7,522 nt of DNA, taken from the NCBI GenBank assembly GCA_937871685.1, contig CALMOL010000261.1, positions 1 through 7,522 of the forward strand, written 5' to 3'. This DNA is from an uncultured Verrucomicrobiota bacterium (GTDB lineage: Bacteria; Verrucomicrobiota; Verrucomicrobiia; Chthoniobacterales; SZAS-18). Below, one piece after another: positions 1-6,506 of the stretch (within the stretch, counting starts at the first letter, position 1; each line of letters begins with the position of its first letter). The notes under the pieces were generated by a model. That model saw nothing but the letters and a program-made list of their open reading frames with translations. It was not told where the DNA came from and did no database searches. Made by a program: the position numbers and the translations under genes.

Positions 1-964
1 GAAGGACGGTGGGCGGCGGCGGAGGCGGGGTGCGAGCTTCCGCGCGGATCGTGGCGGCTTGGCCCAGCAGCGTGGCTTCCCCCGGCGGCGGAGGATTGGC
101 CTCGCCGGGAGCCGGTGGCGCGGCCGGCCGGCCGGCCAGCGAGGCGTGCATCCAGCGCAGGAATTCGCCGGCGGTGGGGAAGCGGTCCTCCTTGCGCTTG
201 GCGAGCAGGCGGGCCACGGCCTCGTCCCACGGCGCGGGCAGGTCGCGCTGGGCCTCCGAAGGGCGCGGCGGCGGCTCCTCCATGTGCTGCCGCATGAGCG
301 CGTATTGGTTCGACGCGCCAAAGGGCACGCGGCCCACGAGGAGCTGGTAGAGGACGCAGCCGAGCGAGTAGAGATCGGTGCGGCCGTCGATGAGGGACTT
401 GTCGCCGTCCCACTGCTCCGGGGCCATGTAGAGCGGCGTGCCGAGCGAGGCGCCGGTGGCGGAGAGCGAGAGGCCGGTGGACGCCTCGGCCACGAGCCGG
501 GCGAGGCCGAAGTCGGCGATGGCGGGCTGGCCATCCTCGTCGTGGAGGATGTTGGCGGGCTTGAGGTCGCGGTGGACCACGCCGCGGCGATGGGCGGCGT
601 CGAGGCCGCCGCAGAGCGGCTCGAGGAGGGCCAGCGCTTCGGCGGGGGCAAAGGGGCCGCCGCGTTCCTTGATGCGCGAGTAGAGCGTGCCGCCGGGCAT
701 GTGCGCCATCACCAGCCACAGCGCGCCGTGGTTCTCGCCGAAGTCGAACACCGGCACGATGGCGGGGTGGTGGAGGCCGGCCATCACCTGCGCCTCGCGG
801 GCGAAGCGGGCGCGCACCGTTTCGTCCTGGCTCACGCTGGCGTGCAGGAGCTTGATGGCGACGAGCCGGCGCAGCTTGGGGTCGAAGGCGCGATACACCG
901 CGCCGTAGGAGCCGCCGCCCAGCTGGGCCTGCACTTCGTAGCGTCCGCCGATGGTGGTAAGCAT
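1..964 (-). CDS. Serine/threonine protein kinase (Hanks/PknB type), 3' end outside window
   Basis: A signalling kinase that transfers phosphate from ATP to Ser/Thr of target proteins. Translating the complement from the ATG at 964 gives 321 residues before the window edge. The Gly-rich loop is GGGSYG (about 16-21) and the ATP-binding Lys lies in VAIK (K38). The catalytic loop is HRDLKPAN (131-138, Asp133), the metal-binding DFG is at 151-153, and the APE motif at 181-183 follows a long activation segment with several Ser/Thr. All catalytic residues are present, so it should be active. The kinase domain ends near residue 285 and passes into an Ala/Pro-rich linker ending in a run of prolines, the usual juxtamembrane linker before a transmembrane helix and sensor domain, which would lie outside the window. 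The start codon sits five codons before the first β-strand (GGRYEV), typical for the family. No clear Shine-Dalgarno is visible. It lies 88 bp downstream of argF on the same strand, with no evident functional link. Confidence 0.93.
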   Translation of the reverse strand, partial: MLTTIGGRYEVQAQLGGGSYGAVYRAFDPKLRRLVAIKLLHASVSQDETVRARFAREAQVMAGLHHPAIVPVFDFGENHGALWLVMAHMPGGTLYSRIKERGGPFAPAEALALLEPLCGGLDAAHRRGVVHRDLKPANILHDEDGQPAIADFGLARLVAEASTGLSLSATGASLGTPLYMAPEQWDGDKSLIDGRTDLYSLGCVLYQLLVGRVPFGASNQYALMRQHMEEPPPRPSEAQRDLPAPWDEAVARLLAKRKEDRFPTAGEFLRWMHASLAGRPAAPPAPGEANPPPPGEATLLGQAATIRAEARTPPPPPPTVL

Positions 965-1052
965 CGGGTCCGACGCTAGGGGAGCGCGCGGCGCCCTCGC
1001 AAGCTCGCATTCGCGCCGACGAGGGGAAGCGGCGGAGACGGCTGGCTTGGAC

Positions 1053-1964
1053 TCAGCCGCCCATGCACCAGGCGAGCACGGCCTTCTGCCCCGGAAGGCG
1101 GTTGCCGGCCTGGGTGAAGATGGTGTCGGCGTGGGCTTCCAGCACGTCGGCGGTGATTTCCTGGCCGCGGTAGGCGGGCAGGCAGTGCATCACGATGGCG
1201 CCGGGCTTGGCCTGGGCGAGGAGCGCGGCGTCGAGCTGCCACGGGCGCAGGGTGGCCAAGCGCTCGGCAGACTCCGTTTCGCGGCCCATCGAAACCCACA
1301 CGTCGGTGTAGAGCACGTCGGCCCCGCGCACGGCGGCGGCGGGGTCGGTCTCGTAGCGGATGTCGCCCTGGCCGGCGAGCTTCGCGCGCACGTCGGAGGG
1401 AGGCTGGAATTCCTCCGGCGCGCCGATCACGAGGCGAAAGTCGCCGAGCTTGGCCGCGGCCCACAGCCACGAGCGGGGCACGTTGCACGCGCCGTCGCCG
1501 AGGAAGCAGACGGTCTTGCCGCGCCAGTCGCCGAGGATCTCGGCGATGGTGAAGAGGTCGCAAAGAATCTGGCAGGGATGCTCGTCGTCGGTGAGCGCGT
1601 TCACCACGGGCAGGCCGGACCACTCGGCCAGCTCCTCCACGTCACGCTGGGCGAACGTGCGGATCACGATGCCGTGGAGCATCCGGCCGAGGACGCGCGC
1701 GGTGTCGCGCATGGGCTCGCCGCGGCCGAGCTGCATCTCCCCGGCGGCGAGATACACGGGATCGCCGCCAAACTCACGGATGGCCACCTCGAAGGAAACG
1801 CGCGTGCGCGTGGAGGACTTGGTGAAGATCATGCCCCAGCACTGGTGCCGCAGCGGGTGCTCGGGATGGCGGCCACGCTCGGCCTTCATCCGCGGCGCGA
1901 GTGCGAGGATGGCGCGCAGGTCTTCCGGCGCGAGCGCCTCGAGGGAGAGGAGGGAGCGGGGCAT
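1053..1964 (-). CDS. argF: Ornithine carbamoyltransferase
   Basis: Cytoplasmic enzyme that joins carbamoyl phosphate and L-ornithine to give citrulline in arginine biosynthesis. The 303-residue product has the carbamoyl-phosphate site STRTR (51-55), the HPCQ motif (129-132), the ornithine-side DVWVSMG loop in the second domain, and HCLPAYRG (260-267). HCLP plus SMG points to ornithine rather than aspartate as substrate. Length matches the family (about 300-335). The frame is open to an ATG at 2021, but those 19 extra residues are encoded by a GA-rich low-complexity tract and precede the normal N-terminus (MPRSLLSLEAL), so the start at 1964 is preferred. No convincing ribosome binding site precedes either start. 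Oddities: the C-terminal motif usually reading QAENRLH is QAGNRLP here (the Arg is kept), and the inter-domain GDG loop reads GDGACNVPRSW. No other arg genes are in view. It is divergent from the molybdo-hydroxylase operon. Confidence 0.93.
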   Translation of the reverse strand: MPRSLLSLEALAPEDLRAILALAPRMKAERGRHPEHPLRHQCWGMIFTKSSTRTRVSFEVAIREFGGDPVYLAAGEMQLGRGEPMRDTARVLGRMLHGIVIRTFAQRDVEELAEWSGLPVVNALTDDEHPCQILCDLFTIAEILGDWRGKTVCFLGDGACNVPRSWLWAAAKLGDFRLVIGAPEEFQPPSDVRAKLAGQGDIRYETDPAAAVRGADVLYTDVWVSMGRETESAERLATLRPWQLDAALLAQAKPGAIVMHCLPAYRGQEITADVLEAHADTIFTQAGNRLPGQKAVLAWCMGG

Positions 1965-2134
1965 GGCGGAAAGTATGAAACAAGAAGGAAGAAGGAAGAA
2001 ATGAACCGAGCGAAACCCCATGGCTCCACTTCATTCTTTTTCCTTCCTACTTCTTCCTTTCGCCTTTGCCCCGCTGACACTTCTTCCGCCACAATCATCG
2101 TGACACTTCGCCGGCCGGCCGCTTCGTTGCTCGC
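1965..2134. promoter_or_regulatory. Divergent intergenic region between argF and the molybdo-hydroxylase operon
   Basis: This 170-bp gap separates two divergent transcription units and must hold both promoters unless they start inside genes. It is clearly richer in A+T than the flanking genes. A possible plus-strand promoter is TTGCCC near 2066 with CACAAT 18 bp downstream, but this is a weak match and speculative. A 9-bp direct repeat TGACACTTC occurs at 2075-2083 and 2101-2109. No Shine-Dalgarno is evident before the ATG at 2135. No recognisable arginine-repressor operator or riboswitch was seen. Confidence 0.45.
1985..2059. repeat. Imperfect purine/pyrimidine inverted repeat
   Basis: The left arm begins AAGGAAGAAG (1985-1994) and is exactly complementary to CTTCTTCCTT (2050-2059). 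The inner ends ATGAA (2001-2005) and TTCAT (2030-2034) also pair, and the tracts between them pair imperfectly. The 24-nt centre (2006-2029) contains CCATGG. One arm is almost all purine and the other mostly pyrimidine. It could form a long bulged hairpin in RNA or a cruciform or triplex in DNA. It lacks a T-run directly after a strong GC stem, so it is not a standard intrinsic terminator. Its function is unknown. Confidence 0.5.
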
Positions 2135-2794
2135 ATGCCTGATGATGCCGCGGCGGACGCCGGACCGCCTCCTCCCTCCCGGCGTGCGTTCCTCGCCCAG
2201 CTCGCCACGGCGGGCGTCGGCGTCGCCGCCGCCCCGGTGCTCCTTGCCAAGCCTCGGCCGGCCAAGCCGGCCGACGCGCCGCCGGCGGAGGCAGGATTCG
2301 TCCCGGCCGGCGCGGTGCCGGTCACGCTGCGAATCAACAAGAAGGAGCACACGCTCAAGCTCGAGCCGCGCGTCACGCTGCTCGACGCGTTGCGCGAGCA
2401 CCTGGAGATGACCGGCACCAAGAAAGGCTGCGACCACGGCCAGTGCGGCGCCTGCACCCTCCACGTGGACGGCAAGCGCGTCCTCTCGTGCCTCACGCTC
2501 GCCATCACGGCGCAGGGCAAGGAGATCACCACCATCGAGGGCTTGGCCGAGGGCGACACGCTGCACCCCGTGCAGGCTGCCTTCGTCGAGTGCGACGGCT
2601 TCCAGTGCGGGTTCTGCACGCCGGGCCAGATCATGTCGGCCACGGCCTGCCTGCGCGAGGGACACGCGAACTCGGACGCGGAGATCCGCGAGTGGATGAG
2701 CGGCAACCTTTGCCGCTGCGGCGCCTACCCGAACATCGTCGAGGCCGTGAAGACGGCGGCCACCGCCATCCGCACGAAGGGAGGCCGCGCGTGA
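2135..2794 (+). CDS. Tat-exported (2Fe-2S)-binding subunit of a xanthine dehydrogenase/aldehyde oxidoreductase-type molybdo-enzyme (PaoA/YagT-like)
   Basis: Small electron-transfer subunit of a three-subunit molybdenum hydroxylase, 219 residues. The N-terminus carries a twin-arginine signal, SRRAFLAQ at 15-22, followed by a hydrophobic Ala/Val segment to about residue 38 and a Pro/Ala-rich linker. This indicates export of the folded complex to the periplasm, as known for E. coli PaoABC, where only this subunit bears the signal. The plant-type ferredoxin domain (about 60-130) has cluster ligands Cys99, Cys104, Cys107 and Cys119. The C-terminal helical domain has the second cluster's Cys158, Cys161 (QCGFCTPGQ), Cys193 and Cys195 (NLCRCG). 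All eight ligands are present. The ATG at 2135 places the RR motif at a normal distance from the N-terminus, though no Shine-Dalgarno is seen. It is the first gene of the operon, and its stop overlaps the GTG start of the FAD subunit (GTGA). The substrate cannot be read from this subunit. Confidence 0.93.
   Translation: MPDDAAADAGPPPPSRRAFLAQLATAGVGVAAAPVLLAKPRPAKPADAPPAEAGFVPAGAVPVTLRINKKEHTLKLEPRVTLLDALREHLEMTGTKKGCDHGQCGACTLHVDGKRVLSCLTLAITAQGKEITTIEGLAEGDTLHPVQAAFVECDGFQCGFCTPGQIMSATACLREGHANSDAEIREWMSGNLCRCGAYPNIVEAVKTAATAIRTKGGRA
2777..2784 (+). promoter_or_regulatory. Ribosome binding site of the FAD subunit
   Basis: AAGGGAGG, a strong Shine-Dalgarno match, lies 6 nt before the GTG at 2791. 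It decides the start of the FAD subunit. That frame is open far upstream (ATG at 2443) inside the preceding gene, but GTG at 2791 gives the family-typical N-terminus NPFAYE and a 4-nt overlap with the upstream stop. Confidence 0.8.
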
Positions 2795-3744
2795 ATCCCT
2801 TCGCCTACGAGTCCACGAAAGATCCCGCCGTGGCGCTGAAGGCGGTCGGCGCGATGCCGGGCGCGATGTTTCTCGCCGGCGGCACCACGGTGCTCGACCT
2901 GTGGAAGCTCGGCGCGCTCGCGCCGGCCAAGCTCGTCGAGATTTCCGGCCTGCCCTTCACGGAAATCCGCCTCGCCGCCGACGCCGTGCGCATGGGCGCG
3001 ATGGTGCGCATGAGCGAGGCCGCCGCGCACAAGGAGCTGGCCGCGGGCTACCCGATGCTCGCCGAGTCCTTGCTGCTCGCGGCCTCGCCGCAGATCCGCA
3101 ACATGGCCACGCTGGGCGGCAACCTCCTCCAGCGCCCGCGCGGCTTCGCGTGGCGCAACCCCGACCCCAACAAAAACGATCCGCCCTCGCGCACCGACGC
3201 GATCTTCGGCGCTTCGGCCAAGGCCAGCGCGCCGCATCCCTCGGACTTCGCCGTGGCCCTCCTCGCGCTCGACGCGAAGGTGAACCTCCTGCGCGCCAGT
3301 GAAGCCACGCGCTCGCTCGCGCTGGCCGACTTCTACCGGGTGCCCGGCGACGATCCCACGCGCCTGACCACGATGCTGCCGAACGAGCTGATCACCGGCA
3401 TCGAGTTCGCCGCGAAGCCGTGGGCGCGCCGCTCGTGCTACGTGAAGATTCGCGACCGCTCGTCCTACCAGTTCGCGCTCGTCTCGGTGGCCGCTGCCGT
3501 CCAACTCGAGGGCGACACCATCAAGGACGTGCGCCTCGCCGCCGGCGGCGTGGGCACGAAGCCGTGGCGCCTTTCCTCCTGCGAGGAGGAACTCCGCGGC
3601 AAGCCCGCCAACGAGGAGTCCTTCCGCGCGGTGGCCGCGCTCGCCCCCGAGGGGGCGAAGACGCATCCGCTCAACGCCTACAAGACCGAGCTGCTCCAGC
3701 GCACCGTGGTGCGCGCCCTTCTCCAAGCTTCTTCCCTCTCATGA
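2791..3744 (+). CDS. FAD-binding subunit of the molybdo-hydroxylase (PaoB/YagS-like, lacking the 4Fe-4S cysteines)
   Basis: Medium subunit that carries FAD and passes electrons from the 2Fe-2S clusters to an acceptor. The 317-residue product starts at a GTG. FAD-binding motifs are FLAGGTTVLDLWK (27-39) in the N-terminal domain and IRNMATLGGNLLQR (102-115). The C-terminal CO-dehydrogenase-flavoprotein domain has VKIRDRSSYQFALVSVAAA and GGVGTKPWRL. The N-terminus NPFAYE and the HPSD motif (149-152) place it with YagS/PaoB rather than with CoxM-type subunits. Oddity: the stretch between GGNLLQR and HPSD, which in PaoB-like proteins carries four Cys ligands of a [4Fe-4S] cluster, contains no cysteine (residues 115-148). 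RxRC becomes RPRG, and the last Cys position aligns with an Ala (Ala145). The stop overlaps the ATG of the catalytic subunit (ATGA), and no Shine-Dalgarno precedes that ATG, suggesting translational coupling. Confidence 0.92.
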   Translation: MNPFAYESTKDPAVALKAVGAMPGAMFLAGGTTVLDLWKLGALAPAKLVEISGLPFTEIRLAADAVRMGAMVRMSEAAAHKELAAGYPMLAESLLLAASPQIRNMATLGGNLLQRPRGFAWRNPDPNKNDPPSRTDAIFGASAKASAPHPSDFAVALLALDAKVNLLRASEATRSLALADFYRVPGDDPTRLTTMLPNELITGIEFAAKPWARRSCYVKIRDRSSYQFALVSVAAAVQLEGDTIKDVRLAAGGVGTKPWRLSSCEEELRGKPANEESFRAVAALAPEGAKTHPLNAYKTELLQRTVVRALLQASSLS

Positions 3745-5999
3745 GCACTTCCCTCATCGGCCAGCCCGTCGCACGCGTGGACGGGCGCCTCAAGGTCACC
3801 GGTGCGGCCCGCTACGCCGCGGATCACCCGGCCAAGAACGTGGCGCATGCCTTCCTCGTGAAGAGCACCATCGGCCGTGGCCGCGTCACGGGCTTTGATA
3901 CGGCGCCGGCCGACCGCCTCGCGGGCGTCCTCGGCATATGGTCATCGCGCAAGCCGATCAAGTTCTTCCTGCCCGGCAACTCGTTCATGGACGGCAACGT
4001 CCTCGGCGAGAACTTCCTGCCATTGCAGGACGACAAGGTCCATTACCACGGCCAGACCGTCGGCCTCGTCGTGGCCGAGTCCTACGAGATCGCCCGCCAG
4101 GCCGCGAGCCTCGTTCGCGTGAGCTACGCGGAGGAGAAGCCGGTCGCCTCGTTCGAGGAGGCCCAGGCCACGGCCTTCGCGCCGAAGGACGACCCGATGG
4201 TGGGCCCGAGCGAGCTGAGTCGCCTCGCGCCCGGCGTGAAGGACTTCGCCGCTGCGCTGGCCGGGGCCGACGTCCGTGTCGAGGCGACGTATCACACGCC
4301 CGTCGGGCACCATTCCACGATGGAGCCGCACGCCACGGTGGCGCAGTGGGACGACGAGCGCGTGACGATTTGGAATTGCTCGCAGTGGATGACCGGACAG
4401 CGCCAGACGCTCGCCGAGGTGCTCGGCATCCCGGCCGAGGACGTGCGCGTGCTGTGCCCGTTCGTCGGCGGCGGCTTCGGGCACAAGGCCACGCTGTGGA
4501 TGCACTCGGCGCTCGCCGCGGCGGCCGCCCGCGCGCTCAAGCGGCCGGTGAAGATCGCCCTCACCCGCGAGCAGACTTACAACTCGGTCGGCTACCGGCC
4601 GGCCACGATCCAGACCCTGAAGCTCGGCGCGAAGCGCGACGGGCAACTGATCGCCGTGCACCACGCGGCGCTGACCTCGCAGTCCGTGATCCATGATTTC
4701 ACGGAGCCGGCCGCGCACCGCACCTCGCCGGTGCTTTACGCCGCGCCCAACCTCGCGGTCAGCCACCGCGTGGTGAACCTCAACGTCGGCGCGCCCACCT
4801 GGATGCGCGCGCCCGGCGAGGCACCAGGCATGTTCGCGCTGGAATCGGCGATGGATGAGCTGGCCGTCCTGCTCAAGATGGATCCCATCGAGCTGCGGCT
4901 GAAGAACCACGCCGAGACGAACCCGGAGAAGGGCCTGCCGTGGTCCTCGAAGCACTTGAAGGAATGCTACGAGAAGGGCGCCGAGATGTTTGGCTGGTCG
5001 GCCCGCGACCCCGAGCCGGGCAAGCGGCGCGACGGCGACTGGCTCGTCGGCTGGGGCATGGCCTCGGCGCTGTATCCCGGCATGCGGTTTCCGTCCTCGG
5101 CGCGCGTGCGCGTGATGGCGGACGGCACCGCGATCGTCTCCGCCGCCACGCACGACCTCGGCACGGGCATGTATACGATCATGTGCCAAGTGGCCGCCGA
5201 GGCGCTCGGCCTCCCGATCGACCGCGTGAAGTCGGAGCTGGGCGACTCGTCGATGCCGCCGGCCGCGTTGGCGGGCGGCTCGATGTCCAGCGCGAGCGTG
5301 ATGCCCGCCGTGCAGGCGGCGGCGCAGGGCGTGGTTAAAAAGATTGCGATGCTCGCGGCGCAGGATCCGAAGAGCCCCTTCTCCGGGATGAAGCCGGACG
5401 ACATCAAGGTCGAGAACGGCGCGCTCACCGCGGCCGGCAAGCGCGAGAGCGTCGCCGTCCAGATCGCCCGCGCCGGGCATGCCTACGTGGAGACCACGTC
5501 GTCGTCGGCGCCGGGCGCGGAGGCGCAGAAGTTTTCGGTCTCGTCCTTCGGCGCGCATTTCTGCGAGGTGCGCGTCCACGCGCTGACCGGCGAGGCCCGC
5601 GTGGCGCGCTGGGTCGCCGCGATGGACATCGGACGCGTGCTCAACGCGCGCACCGCCCGCTCCCAGGTGCTCGGCGGCGTGACGTGGGGCATCGGCATGG
5701 CGCTCACCGAGGAGTCGCTGCTCGACCCGCGCACCGCGCGCTGGACGACCGGCGACCTCGCCTCCTACCACGTCCCGGTGAACGCCGACGTGCCGAAGAT
5801 CGACGTGTGGTTCACGGACGTGCCGGACCTGAACTTCAACCCGCTCGGCGTGCGCGGGGTGGGGGAGATCGGCATCACCGGCACCACGGCGGCGATCGCG
5901 AACGCCATCTTCCACGCCACCGGCAAGCGCATCCGCGACCTGCCCATCACGCCCGACCGCATCCTCGCCCCGCCGAAGGATCGGGCGGCGCTCGGCTGA
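3741..5999 (+). CDS. Molybdopterin-binding catalytic subunit, xanthine dehydrogenase/aldehyde oxidoreductase family (PaoC/YagR-like)
   Basis: Large subunit that hydroxylates the substrate (an aldehyde or N-heterocycle) at a molybdenum-cytosine or -pterin cofactor using water-derived oxygen. It has 752 residues, close to PaoC's about 730. The N-terminal a/b-hammerhead domain (about 1-140) starts GQPVARVDGRLKVTGAARYAADH. Mo-cofactor motifs follow: HSTMEPHATVAQW (from about 192), VGGGFGHK (242-249), MRAPGEAPGMFALESAMDEL (from 355, Arg356), a C-terminal GTGMYT segment, and GVGEIGITG with the presumed catalytic base Glu709. All key residues are kept, so the enzyme should be active. It has no signal peptide, as expected if it is exported with the Tat-tagged small subunit. 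The ATG at 3741 is chosen because it gives the standard N-terminus and a 4-nt overlap with the FAD subunit; the frame is open upstream but within that gene. The substrate is not determinable; PaoABC oxidises aromatic aldehydes. Confidence 0.94.
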   Translation: MSTSLIGQPVARVDGRLKVTGAARYAADHPAKNVAHAFLVKSTIGRGRVTGFDTAPADRLAGVLGIWSSRKPIKFFLPGNSFMDGNVLGENFLPLQDDKVHYHGQTVGLVVAESYEIARQAASLVRVSYAEEKPVASFEEAQATAFAPKDDPMVGPSELSRLAPGVKDFAAALAGADVRVEATYHTPVGHHSTMEPHATVAQWDDERVTIWNCSQWMTGQRQTLAEVLGIPAEDVRVLCPFVGGGFGHKATLWMHSALAAAAARALKRPVKIALTREQTYNSVGYRPATIQTLKLGAKRDGQLIAVHHAALTSQSVIHDFTEPAAHRTSPVLYAAPNLAVSHRVVNLNVGAPTWMRAPGEAPGMFALESAMDELAVLLKMDPIELRLKNHAETNPEKGLPWSSKHLKECYEKGAEMFGWSARDPEPGKRRDGDWLVGWGMASALYPGMRFPSSARVRVMADGTAIVSAATHDLGTGMYTIMCQVAAEALGLPIDRVKSELGDSSMPPAALAGGSMSSASVMPAVQAAAQGVVKKIAMLAAQDPKSPFSGMKPDDIKVENGALTAAGKRESVAVQIARAGHAYVETTSSSAPGAEAQKFSVSSFGAHFCEVRVHALTGEARVARWVAAMDIGRVLNARTARSQVLGGVTWGIGMALTEESLLDPRTARWTTGDLASYHVPVNADVPKIDVWFTDVPDLNFNPLGVRGVGEIGITGTTAAIANAIFHATGKRIRDLPITPDRILAPPKDRAALG

Positions 6000-6008
6000 G
6001 CCAATTCC

Positions 6009-6506
6009 ATGCGCCTTTACGAGGCCCATCTCCCCGTCGCGGACACGGCGCGGTCGGCGCGCTTCTACGAGGAGGTCGTCGGCCTTTCTCCCGCCCACCG
6101 TGATCGCACGCGTGACATCGTGTTTATGTGGGCTGGGCCAGGCCGCTCGCACATGATCGGACTATGGGGGCCGAGCACGGCGCGCGGGCCGGCGAAGATG
6201 CCGGGCCGGCACCACGTGGCTTTTTCCGTCTCGCTCGACGAGTTGCTCGCCGTCGGCGCGCGGCTGAACTCGCAGGGCATCGTCACGCGCGACTTCGATG
6301 GCGCGGAAACGACCGAACCATCGGTGATTGGCTGGATGCCGTCGGCGCAGCTTTATTTCGCCGATCCGGACGGCCACGCGCTCGAATACATCGCCCTGCT
6401 CGAAGACGCGCCGGACGCGGAGTTCATCGGGCCGCTCCGCGCTCGGCGGGCCCGGGCGTCCGCGGGGCTCCGGGCAAACGATTCGTTGTCCCGATGCAAG
6501 AGCTGA
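6009..6506 (+). CDS. VOC (glyoxalase/bleomycin-resistance/extradiol dioxygenase fold) family protein
   Basis: Small metal-dependent βαβββ-fold protein of 165 residues. It shows two VOC half-domains: AHLPVADTARSARFYEEVVGL (6-26), then RHHVAFSVSLDELLAVGARL (67-86), ending in LYFADPDGHALEYIAL (115-130). Probable metal ligands are His7, His68 or His69, and Glu126. Family members include glyoxalases, fosfomycin-resistance proteins and dioxygenases, and the reaction here is not identifiable. The arginine-rich tail after about residue 136 (FIGPLRARRARAS) lacks the WSEW-like end seen in some relatives. The gene begins 9 nt after the catalytic subunit's stop, without a clear Shine-Dalgarno, and its last 13 nt overlap the XdhC-family gene, so it is an integral operon member. 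A role in handling a reactive aldehyde or dicarbonyl related to the molybdo-enzyme's substrate is inference from position only. Confidence 0.85.
   Translation: MRLYEAHLPVADTARSARFYEEVVGLSPAHRDRTRDIVFMWAGPGRSHMIGLWGPSTARGPAKMPGRHHVAFSVSLDELLAVGARLNSQGIVTRDFDGAETTEPSVIGWMPSAQLYFADPDGHALEYIALLEDAPDAEFIGPLRARRARASAGLRANDSLSRCKS

Noticed and set aside
126..140. GGCC-rich tandem (CGGCCGGCCGGCC) near the left edge
   Set aside because: It lies inside the kinase's Ala/Gly/Pro linker coding region, and such tetranucleotide runs are common in GC-rich genes.
59..979. Long plus-strand frames at 59-979 and 951-2411
   Set aside because: They are antisense to the kinase and argF, whose motifs are unambiguous. 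The translations are low in complexity and show no family motifs.
965..1052. Possible terminator hairpin between argF and the kinase gene (GGGCGC/GCGCTC)
   Set aside because: The stem is short, contains a wobble and is not followed by a T-run. Nothing else stands out in this 88-bp gap.
1965..2021. N-terminal extension of ArgF beginning MGFRSVHFFLLPSCFILSA, resembling a signal peptide
   Set aside because: It is encoded by the GA-rich inverted repeat, and OTCase is cytoplasmic. The conserved N-terminus begins at the ATG at 1964.
3942..6152. Very long open frame (736 codons) on the minus strand opposite the catalytic subunit
   Set aside because: It is Arg/His/Gly-rich low-complexity translation typical of antisense frames in GC-rich genes. 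The plus strand encodes a clear molybdopterin enzyme here.
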